Below, piece after piece: positions 23,548-34,631 of a DNA stretch of 64,000 bases. Each line of letters begins with the position of its first letter. The first letter of the stretch is position 1. The position numbers were made by a program, and so were the translations under genes. The notes under the pieces are model-generated. The model had not been told where the DNA came from, did no database searches, and worked only from the letters and a program-made list of their open reading frames with translations. The stretch covers positions 1 to 64,000 of the forward strand of contig BQMJ01000006.1 of NCBI GenBank assembly GCA_025991245.1, in the 5' to 3' direction. The stretch comes from Galdieria partita (lineage: Eukaryota; Rhodophyta; Bangiophyceae; Galdieriales; Galdieriaceae).

Positions 23548-24914
23548 CTTATAGTTTCGTTTTATTTGACGCAAAGATCCGAGAAGAAAATGTGCAGGTA
23601 AGATATAATTTATTCCAAGAAGGAATTGAAAGTATTCTATCAAGCTACGCACGTAATTGGATTGAATGAATGCTCCAAGAAAATATTGATCGTATTTTTC
23701 AAGAAGAAAGATACGCACGCCTTTTTAGAGAAAATTATGCAAAGTTGTGATGGAATCATAGATACCGGTTGATCATGAATCCGGACAAAGTGATATGCGC
23801 AACTTGATAGTCATTTAAAAATGAATCAATGGATGTTTTAGCACTCAATCAATCATTTATTATAAGCTACCCAAGACTAACTCGTAATCATAACAACATT
23901 TGACATTTTACCTTTGAATAAAGTCTTCAAATTGTTATTCAAAAAATTTCTTGGAAATATGTTAGGTCCTTTGCTTTTACAGAATGACATTTCGTACAAC
24001 TCGACCTTGGTTGTTTTATAGTTTGTTGACCTACTGTTGTTTCAAAACTCTTGCATATATTGTCTTGAGATGATATCGCTCCATGTGAGTGTTGTCTGAG
24101 AAGAAACAGTTTCTCTTCAATGACTTGCAAATTGGTGTTTAGTTCAAATGAATTCATTCTATGGATGTCTTGAAGAGCAGTATTTTTACTTATTGTCACT
24201 TAGAAAGCAAAACAAATTGAGCCTGACGGAAAAAGACTTTAAATGAAAATCCCTTTTGGTAAATAGTCAAAACTTGCCATATATATAGTGCGTCAACATT
24301 TTTTGGAAAACAAAGCAATCATCTGAAAATAAACCAGACAAATACATTGTAAACGACTCTTATTGAGACGATAAACTGTATGAGAGTATCAGACAAACCA
24401 ATTCTGGGTAAGTTGAAAGCATATTTTTCATAAGAAAGATTCAAAGTTTGTGTTAGAAATGCTTATCCACTATATGCAAGGGAGTCGTTTCTATCTTAGC
24501 ATACGATGCACTTTGGCAATTTTCGTAAACAATGAACAACTGTCAAGGATACTCCTAGAATGCTGTATATAGTTATTATCAAGACATAAAAATTGAATAA
24601 GTAACAACGTGCTTTTGCAAACTTTACAACATTCTAAACATGGTAACTAAGAGAAGGCAGTACAATATTTCTCTTTGAAACAGCAAGTCAAACACCATCC
24701 ATAGTGGGAAATAAAATTACTCAAATTGTAGCTTTCACTTGTTCGTTGAAAGACAATTTTTCTAATCAAACATACTTAGTTTAAACTTTGTGAAACTTTT
24801 AGGGTTTTCTTTGTTTGCAAACAACAATTCAGTAGACAATGATTATATCATTATTGATTGGCTTTAGAGCAATCGTCCATCCAGCCGGGTTTCGAGATTG
24901 TGAGATAACGTTGG
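23548..24914. other. Intergenic region, no supported gene
   Basis: The first ~320 bases continue the diverged duplication. After that I see AT-rich sequence with no convincing frame. A minus-strand frame of 86 codons (23939-24199) contains a CxxCH group but resembles nothing I know and has no partner elsewhere in the window. I leave it out as a gene. Confidence 0.5.
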
Positions 24915-26580
24915 ATGGTTGCAATGCTTGTTGGTTGCTTTGCTTTTTCGTTTCATTCTACATGTCTTTCCCCAGCCAATGTTCAGTATCCATTCGAAAC
25001 TAAGGTGTGTTTTGTAGAACCAAAGAGTGTCATTTATGGAATAGAAGCTTTACAAAATCTTTGTCGTGTTTTGACAAGAAGCGTTCTAGTTTCGGTCGTC
25101 GAAGAGTTATTCTTGCTTCAGTCATAAATGGTCGTGGCAGAGACAATGAAAGATATATTGACTTCAGAGAGATATTTGTACCAGACGATGTTAAAATTGA
25201 CGAAAAGTTCAGCAACGTATGGTTGACAAACTTGCCTTATCTTCAACAAGAGTGTTTGTTCAAAACTGTTGCGTCAGTTCTTGGAGAAAAAATACAAGTA
25301 GGAAGTAAAGTTTTCAAAGTTGGAGAAGAAACTTTTGAAGACGTTGCACCGTTGCTTGTTCCCAAGAAGTTTCCCGAAGATTTTCCAGTTCAGCCAAGTC
25401 CTGGTAATATTTCGAGAATCTTTCTGAGACGAGAGTTTATCAAGAGGTGGAATAGACACATTGAAAGTCTTGATGCAAAAGGTTGCAGTCCTCCACCCCA
25501 GCAGATCATAGTTTCTGCAGCTAGTGGTCTAGGAAAGAGCGTAGAGCTCTATATGGCCGCTGTGTTTTCAAGGCACTGCAGGATTCCCCTGCAGTATATT
25601 GGAAACGCAGAGGCGTGGTTGAAGAACTGTAGCAACATCTCTCAAATGGTTTCCCGTTACTTGAAAATGTTGCTTTTTATGAATGCAAATATCGTAGATG
25701 GCTTACCAGAATTCATTTCATCTCGATATAGTTTTTTGAATGGTGCTCCTCTTAAAAATGTCATTTATTTTGCCATGAAAGGGAAAGATCTGAATCTAGC
25801 GTTTGCTATTCGTCGTGTTATGATAGAGCTTGCACCACGCAATATGTTAATTGTTGATGAACATAATGCGTTGTGGAGCGAGTTTGGTCGTAACATAAAT
25901 AGATGGCCGGATTTTTTCCAGTTTTACACTGAGTTTGAAGTAATGAATACAGTAAGTCATGGTTCTCTCTTGTTTTATGATGACTTTTTTATTTACTTGA
26001 ATAGCCTTATTGTGGAGTTCTTCTTGCAGGTTCACAGCATCATCAATTTGAAGATAATTTGCGTAGTGGTTATAGTAAGGTCAAACACTATTTGGAGCCG
26101 CTAAGTTTCAAAGAATTTGACTTGTGGGAAGATTTATCTGATTATCCCTCTATTCTTCGTCAACATTCAGATGAAGTGGTCGAACTTACTGGGTTGGTGC
26201 CTATAATGATAGCCAGAATGGTTGCTCTGGCCAACGATCATCCTGATGCTAGTTTTGAAGATTTGAGGGTTGAATTCACCTCAAAAGTGTATTGTGAAAT
26301 GATAAGAAGGCATAATGACTATCTCGATGGACTTAGGTCTGAAGAAGAAAAGCGAGATTTTGATTCTATGCTTTATAAGCTATTCATGGATAGAACTAAA
26401 CCCAATATTACTATTGCAGACGGAGCATATATTAGTCGAGGTTTATTAGTTGTAGTGGATCGCATCTACTTGCGCTTTTATAATAGCGTTGCACGCGACA
26501 TCTTGTTATCCTCTTTCCTTGAAAGATATGCTTCTGAGAAGTACTTGGCTGAACTTGCTGAACGTTATCGAAATGGATAG
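24915..26580 (+). CDS. Crinkler/RHS-like P-loop NTPase (DEHNALW subfamily), shortened
   Basis: A spliced frame. The conserved body starts around 25127 and contains IFLRREFIKRW, a Walker A segment SAASGLGKSVEL (about 25508-25545), Walker B NMLIVDEHNALW (about 25843-25878) and, after an intron of about 25953-26031, LEPLSFKEFDLWEDL and VELTGLVP. The front end is uncertain. A short exon from the ATG at 24915 (MVAMLVGCFAFSFHSTCL) could be joined by a small intron and would give a targeting-peptide-like start; 25007 is the other candidate. DEHN-type Walker B and this order match my memory of Crinkler/RHS-class NTPases. Compared with the neighbour at 26891-29121 it lacks the nuclease-like tail, and decayed matching DNA continues to about 26790. 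Confidence 0.6.
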
Positions 26581-26890
26581 AGAATAAAGAGTCAAACTTT
26601 TGAAGAATATTCTTACTATGGTTTGTCTGTAATGTGGAAGAAGTGACTATCCGTTCCGATAGCAAACCGTATAGAAACTTGAGTTTATCTTGTAGTAGTT
26701 GGGTTCGGTTGATTAGAGATGAATTTGATCCTCCAATGAAAAGGTTTACTCATTCCTGTTAAATATTACCGACAGAGCGATATCCTCGTTGTTTGAATTC
26801 CAAAGTATATCTTTAAAGAAAATTGTATAAACTATACAACTCTATAAACTTTTAAAGTTTGTGTTGAATTGCACAAGTTGTTTTTGTGAA

Positions 26891-29121
26891 TGTTTGGCAG
26901 CCGTCAAAGGATGACTAGTGAAACTTTTTCGAATATGTCCGGAGAGTCTGTTAGATACGAAGAAATATTTCAAGATGGTCTAAAAATTGACGAAAATTTT
27001 AGCAAAGTATGGTTGACAAACTTAATCTTCAACTAGAGTGTAAGTTCAAATCCGTTGCTTCATTTCTTGGAGAAAAAATACAAGTTGGAGGAGAAATCTT
27101 GACACTTGGGGAAGAAACTTTTGAAGACATAGCACAGTTGGTTTCTCTCAGGCTGTTTTCTGATGATTTTTCAGTAGAAAAAAGGGCCGACAAAATGTCC
27201 AGTATCTTTCTGAGACGAGAGTTTATTTGGAGATAGAATCGGCTCATAGAAAGCCTTGGTATGACAACTCCCAGCCTACCACGCAGACAGAATATTCTAT
27301 CGGCAGCAAGTGGACTGGGAAAGAGCGTAGAGATGTATATGGAAGCTGTGTTTTCAAGACACTGCAGGATTCCCCTGCAATATATTGGAAACACAACAGC
27401 ATGGTTAGCGGAAATTAGAACGTCTCGCAAATGGTTGCACTTTACTTGAAATTGCTTTGTTCATGAATTTCTCCGTTTTATGAACGAGTTGCCGAGTTTT
27501 GAGTCAGGGAACTATAAATTTTTAAACGGCGCTCCTCTTAAGCACGTGATACATTTTTGTATCAAAAAGAAAGTTCTGGATCTAGCTTTCGCTATTCGTC
27601 GCTTTATGATGCAACTGAAGCCACGCAATATGTTGGTTGTAGATGAACATAATGCGTTGTGGGGCGAGTTTGGCAATAAAACAAACAGATGGCCGGATTT
27701 TTTCCAGTTTTACACTGATTTTGAAGTGATGAGTACAGTAAGTAATGACTCTCTCTCTCTCTCTATTTATAATGACTTTTCCATTTGCTTGAATAGCCTT
27801 ATTGTGGAATTCTTACTGCAGGTTCACAGCATTATCAATTTGAAGATAATTTGCCTAGTGGTTATGCAGATATCAAACAATATTTGGAGCGGCTAAGTTT
27901 CAAAGAATTTGACTTGTGGCAAGAACTACCCGATTATCCCTCCATTCTTCGTGAACATTCAGAAGAAGTGGTCGAACTTACTGGGTTGGTGCCGAGAATG
28001 ATAGCCAAAATGGTGTTTCTTGCCAACGATATTCCGTATGTTAAATTTGAGAATTTGAAGACTTATTTTACCTCAGAATGCTTTCCGGAAATGAAGAAAA
28101 GCCATACAACTTATGTCAGAAGTCTTAGCTATAAAGAAGCTAGGGATGACTTTTATACGATGCTATATAAACTATTCATGCACTGGAAGGTTCCCAATGT
28201 TATTATTGCTGATGAAGCATATCGAATCGAGGTTTATTGGTGGTTGTGAATCGCTCCTATTTGCGTTTTTACAACAGCATTGCACGTGATATTTTGCTAT
28301 CCTCCTTCCTTAAAAGATATGCTTCTAAGAATTACTTGATCAAACTTGTTGAACGTTTTAGAAGTGAGCAGAGTACAAAGAGTCAAACTTTGAAAGAATT
28401 ATTCTTTCTATGGTTTGTCAGTAATATGAGAGAAGTGACGATCGGCTCGGATAGCAAACCTTATAAGAAGTTGAGTTTATCTTGTAACAGTTGGGTTCGG
28501 TTGGTTGGAAATAAATTTGATCCTCCAATGAAGAAGTTTACTCATTCTTGTTGGATATTACTGGCGGAACAATGTTCTCGATTTGACTATATTTTTGTGG
28601 ATATTGTGGATTCTCAGTGGCATATATACTTGTTTCAAGTATCTGTATCATCATTCTACAACCATAAAAGCGGCTATGCAGCTATGGAAAATGCCTTACT
28701 GCCACCTTTTCACAAGGGAGATGTTTGGAATTCCTCAGAATCCGCCATTTTATCAACTATTAGGACAAAGAGCGAACAAAAATCAACTAAGCTTTCCAAA
28801 GGTCGCCAAAGACGTAGTAGGAAGAGGAGTCGAGAGAATTTGATACAGAGAGAAGTAAAAGGCGACTGTCAGTTATTGAACATACTTTGCTTGATTTTCA
28901 ATGAAGAATGTACAATCATGCTAGAGAAAGATGATTTTGGAAGAGTTATAGATTTTCGTTTATTGGATCTGAAAGGTGTTGATTGGCGAGACCACATAAT
29001 TATTGTTTATGTTACTCCATTATCCTTTAAGGAGGCTAAAACCAGTTCATCGGTTCCAAGCTTTGTCGAGTTTCTTTGTAGAGAAGGATTCTCGGAAAGT
29101 TTTCGAGTTTTGTTGGAATAA
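26891..29121 (+). pseudogene. Broken Crinkler/RHS-like NTPase-nuclease locus
   Basis: A second member of the DEHNALW subfamily, recognisable from end to end. Parts: front region (KIDENFSKVWLTNL, LGEKIQVGG, IFLRREF), Walker A (AASGLGKSVEM), Walker B (NMLVVDEHNALW), an intron at the same place as in the neighbour, the LSFKEFDLWQEL and VELTGLVP helices, and a long tail that the neighbour has lost. The tail contains FDYIFVDIVD followed by WHIYLFQVSVSSF, a nuclease-like strand pair. It looks broken, with roughly four to six breaks mostly in the front half. Similarity to its neighbour is high enough for a fairly recent tandem duplication. Confidence 0.6.
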
Positions 29122-30023
29122 GGGAATTGATATTGTGCGAACCTTTGATGAGAGCATATCTTTTAAAAGTCTTATAATCTATCCAAAGGGTTAGGATAGC
29201 TGTAAGGTTTGAATGTTGAGTCTTCTCGAATGGCAAGTGTTTGGGTAATATGTCAAATAGAGAGAAAGTACGCCAAAGCTAATAAATTTTGACAACAGGA
29301 CGGTTCTTTGCATCCAAAAAGTTTTTAGACAATTGATCATCATGCTATAATGGATAACCTATTGATTCAGAATAGAGACATCATTAGCAGCTTTAAATAG
29401 AATCGGTTGAGACGAAAATAGAAAAAAGGAGCTTTCGAAGGCTGTCTGCATTTGATTTCGTTAGTTGTAAGTAACTTTCGATGGCAAAGACATGTATTTA
29501 TAAGCCCAAGTATTATTCAAAGGTTTTCAAAATGCTCATTGAAAAAGTCTGCCAGATAGAAAAATCTTGACGCTGTTCATGGAAAATTCAACCTCTAAGT
29601 TCGGGCTAAAAAGTATTTTGACAGGAGCTTTGCTGACAAGGAGATATAGTGACATTTTCAAACACACTAGTTAGAACTTGTCCAAATAGCTCAGCAATAT
29701 ATGAAAATTGCATACTTGACTATATTCCATAAGTTTATTTAGTATATGAGAACCGAGGTCAATAACTAATTTCTATATTCCATGACAAAAAATAGAAATC
29801 ATTTTGAATAAAAGCCAAATAGTTGGCCTTAAACGTCTGACCAGTTCTAACATTTTCCTTGCGAGCATGAAGTTTTCCAAGTCCAATAGGCACTTTATGA
29901 CAATATTCAACTAGTCGTTGATATTATTTGAATAATGAATAATAGAAGCAGTATATCAAATACAGAGATCACAATAGAAAAATATCAACCCATCCTTTAC
30001 TTATATAGAATACTTCATTTCCT
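29122..30023. other. Intergenic boundary between subtelomeric cluster and gene-dense block
   Basis: About 900 bases with no open frame worth reporting. The composition is AT-rich without the strong strand skew seen before 14.7 kb. This is the last sizeable gap before spacing drops mostly to tens of bases, so it marks the edge of the subtelomeric domain. I see no repeat or RNA gene in it. Confidence 0.5.
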
Positions 30024-31379
30024 CTACAAAGCAACTTCAGAGAAAATGTATGCTAATTTCTCTTTCACGTTCACGTGAAACTTAGTTTCATTCTTAATAC
30101 TTCCATTCCTAAAAAATGAATTTGTGTCCAAGTAAAATAAAGATTGATCATTCGAGTTCAAATAATGGGCAACTTCCGTAAAGGAGCTCCAAAAACTTCC
30201 AAACAAAACTTCAGCTCTAGAAAGACAATACAAATCAACCAATGCCTTTTGTATACAGAGCCTGCTTCTATTTTCACAATTGGAAACAGAAAGCGGAAAG
30301 ATTCTTCGAGAATCTACCGCAACCTTGTTCTGTAAACATTGAAACCATCGCATATATGAAAGTTGTGAATCTGCTGCTATGTACATAGCAATGAAAGGAT
30401 ACAATGAAAGCAATCTTGCTGCGATGCTACAAAAGTTGATCACTCTATTCATACTTCGATATTTGTCTATCAAACGAGCTGAAATATAACCATACTCTGA
30501 TTGAGGATCATTCGTGACAAAAGTCTCTTCATGAAGCAAACGTCGTCGAATATGAAAAGCTACAAAGGGTTCTCTAGGACAGTTTTCCAAAATGGCTTGC
30601 TTTAGGGGCTGCGTAGGAATCAGTTTAGAAAACTGTGACTTGAGGAAATGATGAAAACGACGATTGAGGTGTGGTTGGCTACCTACAACTCGTAATACAC
30701 AAGAGCTTTTCCAATATATATGTTGCAAAATAGCATAATCCAAAGGCAAGGGATATCGTTGCTGTGTGGTCATTTTCATGTAATCAATAACATAATAATT
30801 CCCACTTGGATTCTTCAAGACCTTTTCAAAGGCATCTTCTAAATCCGAAATAACTACGTTGGGTAGATCTTCGAACAAATCTTCCCATTTTGCTCCCATA
30901 TGGTGGTCAGTCTCCCAAATAAGAATAGGTAGATAAGGTATTAATTGTACATAAGCAAGAGCAGAAGCAAGCACACGAAGTCTATTACCCAAGCCGTGTT
31001 GTACATGTATAACAAAAAGTTGAGGACATTGATTGCTATTCAAGTACAGATCCATCAACTGCGAATAAAACTTCTCCAATTGAACTCCTGATAGAACTCG
31101 GGTCCAAAATACGATATCAACGTCGTTATACAAACATTCTGCCAATTGCTCAAGACTGTAGTGTTCCCAAACAGGTGCTCTTTCCACCGAAAAGAGGAAT
31201 TTCTGAATACTCTGTTGAAGTTCTCTTTCAGTTTCAGGTATCTTCCAGTAAGGTACACTATAATTCAAAGAAGATAATCTCCAAAAAGAACCATTTGAAT
31301 AAGTCAAACCACTGACAAGCCAACATCCGAGAAACAAGAAAGGAAGATAAAACAGTAAACGACTACCATTCCATTCCAT
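30024..31379 (-). CDS. Type II membrane glycosyltransferase, fucosyltransferase-like
   Basis: An intron-free frame of 451 residues. A short front followed by a hydrophobic anchor (about residues 9-25, LFYLPFLFLGCWLVSGL) fits a Golgi type II protein. The core has HVQHGLGNRLRVLASALAY near residue 125, then WETDHHMGAKWEDLF, PFVAFHIRRR near 270 and VDLYCLSRAEVLFGSFWSS near 385. GLGNR, H-x-R-R and the late SRAEVLFGS-type motif are the three sites that bind GDP-fucose in the O-FucT/FUT8/NodZ group, so a GDP-sugar transfer reaction in the secretory pathway is likely. The acceptor cannot be told. Its start codon faces that of the next gene only 26 nt away. Confidence 0.7.
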   Translation of the reverse strand: MEWNGSRLLFYLPFLFLGCWLVSGLTYSNGSFWRLSSLNYSVPYWKIPETERELQQSIQKFLFSVERAPVWEHYSLEQLAECLYNDVDIVFWTRVLSGVQLEKFYSQLMDLYLNSNQCPQLFVIHVQHGLGNRLRVLASALAYVQLIPYLPILIWETDHHMGAKWEDLFEDLPNVVISDLEDAFEKVLKNPSGNYYVIDYMKMTTQQRYPLPLDYAILQHIYWKSSCVLRVVGSQPHLNRRFHHFLKSQFSKLIPTQPLKQAILENCPREPFVAFHIRRRLLHEETFVTNDPQSEYGYISARLIDKYRSMNRVINFCSIAARLLSLYPFIAMYIAADSQLSYMRWFQCLQNKVAVDSRRIFPLSVSNCENRSRLCIQKALVDLYCLSRAEVLFGSFWSSFTEVAHYLNSNDQSLFYLDTNSFFRNGSIKNETKFHVNVKEKLAYIFSEVAL

Positions 31380-31405
31380 TCATTCATTCATTCAAATCTT
31401 TGCCA
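31380..31405. promoter_or_regulatory. 26-nt divergent start-codon interval with (CATT)n tract
   Basis: The initiator codons of the minus-strand glycosyltransferase and the plus-strand peptidase lie only 26 nt apart. The interval contains CATTCATTCATT, which continues into the first codons of the minus-strand gene as repeated ATGGA units. Promoter elements must therefore overlap one or both coding regions. Confidence 0.6.
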
Positions 31406-34400
31406 ATGGAACTTCAGATGGACGATGTGGAAACTTGGAAAAGTCTTGTAAAGTATGTTATGTTACAGGGACTCAGTCAAACTAGCTAGAAACTTAGTTG
31501 TTTTACAAGGTGTCGTAAAGCACAAAATGGTGCGAACATTCCAAGAAATTTTACTTTCTTGGACCACCGGTTTTTGCTCTTTCTTGGCGTGAGTTGTCGT
31601 TTACTTTTAGAGTTATTATTTGTTCAGCTCAGCTTGATAGATTGATACAAGTTTAGAAACAGATAATCCTACTAGCCAGTTATATTACGTTGATTTATCT
31701 ACAGATAATAAAACCAGTTCATCCACAGTGACCCATTTGGAGTGGAAACCTTTGTCGAACAGTTTATTAAATTCTTTGGAACAGCTTTCAACAGAATACT
31801 CAGCGAGTTTGAAAGAAGCTTCCAAGGAAGAGGAACTTTTAAGAGAACGACAACGACGATCAGTGAGTATCCTATTAGAGTAAGGTTGGAAAGCTTACTG
31901 CCGCATTTTAGTTTGAAGGATTATATTCCTTTTCATTTCATCGGTATAGTCAACGCTTGTTACTACCACAAGGCGTGCGTTTGGACGTTTTTTCCTATAG
32001 TCTTTCCAATTCTTCTTCATTAGAAGAATCTTTTCGGCTCTTGAACTCTTATCTGTCTTCGGTACAAAATAGTAACATATTTTTAAGTCCCAACTTTTAA
32101 CAATGATGAACAATAGGAAGGATATTTAGACCCAAAATGGAGTCCTGATGGTCGCTACATAAGTTTTATTCGTAATGGGAATATTTGGTTATTATCTTTA
32201 CACAACAGTTTGGAAGTTCAGCTAACCTTTTCAGAAAATTATGTCTCATCTGGTGTAGCTGACTATATCATGCAAGAAGAGTTTGATCGTTTTACTGGTT
32301 ATTGGTTTGTGCTTCTCATGAATCATTGATCATCGTTGAATATCCTTTATTCAGGTGGGCACCCAGTTTGGTTCATTCGAGTGCAGACTGTTCATATTAT
32401 TGTATTTTATACTTGGAAGTAGACCAATCCATGGTTCCCTTACATAGAGGAATTAGATGGAATACTAAAATGGAAGCAGAAGGTATTTAACAATCAATAA
32501 GGGAGCATCTTTTGTAGATTGAACTTCAAAATAGAAATGCGTTATCCTCGCGTGGGTGATCCAAATGTCATAGCTGAGCCTCGAGTTTTATTTCTTCCAT
32601 CTTTAGAGAATAATTTATTGACTTTAGATAATAAGGAGGCTATGAATAACACCATAAAGACATGGAAGCCTCAAAGAAGTATTTATGAACAGTTTCCTTG
32701 GGCAGAATATGTCGTACGAGGTGGATGGTTAACAGATGACTCATTTTCCAATCAACTGGACATTTCCTGGAATAATGAAAATCGAGAAGACACAAAGCAT
32801 AGTTCTTCTTCATATAAGAACGGTTTCTTTTGGCTTGCATTGTTGAATAGATCTCAGCAACACTTGGCCATCGTTCTCTTTGATATTCATTCCGATTCAG
32901 GAGAAGGAGTCGTTCTTTGGGAAGAGAGGCAACCACAATGGATAAATGTTCCCGACTTTATTTTGTTTCTTCATGAAGATACAGAGTTGAGTGCTCCAAC
33001 CGAAGATTGGATTTCAGCAATGAAATATGATGATGGCTTCGATCCAAATAACATTGTTGCATGTATCACTTGTCCTCAACAAAGAATTGAATCTAAACAT
33101 TTGGCCAAGATTCCTCAAGAAATTAACTTTTTGATGAGTTCTGAAGTCGATGGCTATGCACATTTATATTATAATCAAGTACGCTTTTCCACTCAGGATT
33201 CCTATACAGAATGTCAGTTGTATTATCAACCACTTACTGTTATTGCTATGGCAGATAATGATCCTCATTCCCTTTCTTTGATAACTTCGATTAGATATGT
33301 TGACCAACGCAAAGGTCACATTTATTTTATTGGAATATGTAAGTTGTCTCTAGAAAGACATCTTTATTTGTGGAAGAAGCCTGGAATAGTACAGCGTTTG
33401 ACTGATGGAGTAAGTCTATAGATTATCGCTTTAGCAAATAGTTTGATTCGGATATGAATGGATAGGATATCAATTGCATGGAATGTTACTTTAGAGAAGA
33501 CTCGAATAGAATAGTGATTCAATCGAGCAGTCTTACCCAGTTTCCAGAAACGTATATTATAGATAAGGAAGAGACACTTGATGAGTTCAAGTTGATAGCC
33601 AAGTGGAAAATAGAAAACCGACCGTTACATCCTCATTTAGAATTTCCAGTAGTATGTTAGAGTTTATTTTGTTTTCAAGTGGATTGACTTTGGATTAGCC
33701 ACGAAACCCTCCGCTGCTATTCCATTTTCAAGTTGAAAAAGATGTTACATTATATGGATGTCTATATTTGCCACCTCAGTTACAAATGGAACGACCATCG
33801 GCAACAAAAACTATAGATATTCATTCACTATCTCATTATATTCCAGTCTCAAAAGGTAGTTATCCTCTGTTGCTGATCGTATATGGAGGTCCTCATGTAC
33901 AATTGGTTTCGAATGATTACCGATTAACTGCACAGCTGAAATATCAATATTTGGCATCTCAAGGAATCATATGTATGATGTTAGACAACAGAGGGAGTTT
34001 GAATCGAGGACATGAATTCGAAACTCGAATTTATCAAAAGTTGGGTCAAATAGAAGTGAATGATCAGGTAAGGATGATAGTCATTATTTGAGGAGAGCAG
34101 TTATAAGTTTGGATAGATTGCTGCTTTACAAGTAATAGTTGGACAAGGTTTTGTCGATCCTACACGAACTGCTGTTTTTGGTTGGAGTTATGGCGGTTAT
34201 ATGTCATTGATGCTCTTTGCAAAACATTCGAATCTTTTTCGAATAGCCATTGCTGGAGCTCCCGTAGTCAATTGGGAAGATTATGATAGTGGATATACGG
34301 AGAGATATATGGGTTTGTTATCTAAGAATGCACAAGGATATTCGGAGTCTTCTGTTCGAAATTGGGTTGGCCAACTTCCTAATGAAGAAGGTCGTCTTTT

Positions 34401-34596
34401 TTTGGTACATTCTTTATCTGATGAGAATGTCCATCCACAACACACTTTTCAACTTGTAGACTCTCTTATCCAACAAGGAAAGCCGTATACACTTTATTTG
34501 TTTCCTCGAGAAAGACATGGCTTGAGAGAGTTGTCCTCGCAAGTTTATTTTGAACATTGTTTTGGAAAAATATTGTATCGGTGGATCATGAAATAA
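31406..34596 (+). CDS. Dipeptidyl peptidase, S9B family (DPP8/9 type)
   Basis: A multi-exon gene. The start at 31406 (MELQMDDVETWKSLV) is supported because splicing at GTATGTTATG gives an in-phase NIPRNFTFLDHRF. Later exons carry EEELLRERQRRS (about 31830), DPKWSPDGRYISF, the S9B signature VADYIMQEEFDRFTGYWW (whose Glu pair holds the substrate N-terminus), the propeller, and the hydrolase domain. The nucleophile is in GWSYGGYMS (about 34180-34206), the acid in LSDENVHP, the His in RERHGL. It should remove N-terminal X-Pro dipeptides. No signal peptide or membrane anchor is visible, so it is probably cytosolic like DPP8/9. Introns are mostly 40-60 nt; one near 31610 may have a GC donor. The 3' end faces exportin-T at 35 nt. 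Confidence 0.85.
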
Positions 34597-34631
34597 ATGT
34601 ATGTCCATTTTATATGCTTCAATTGAAAAAA

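Noticed and set aside
23939-24199. Minus-strand 86-codon frame with a CxxCH group
   Set aside because: A single CxxCH is weak evidence; there is no signal peptide, no neighbour context and no homologous copy in the window.
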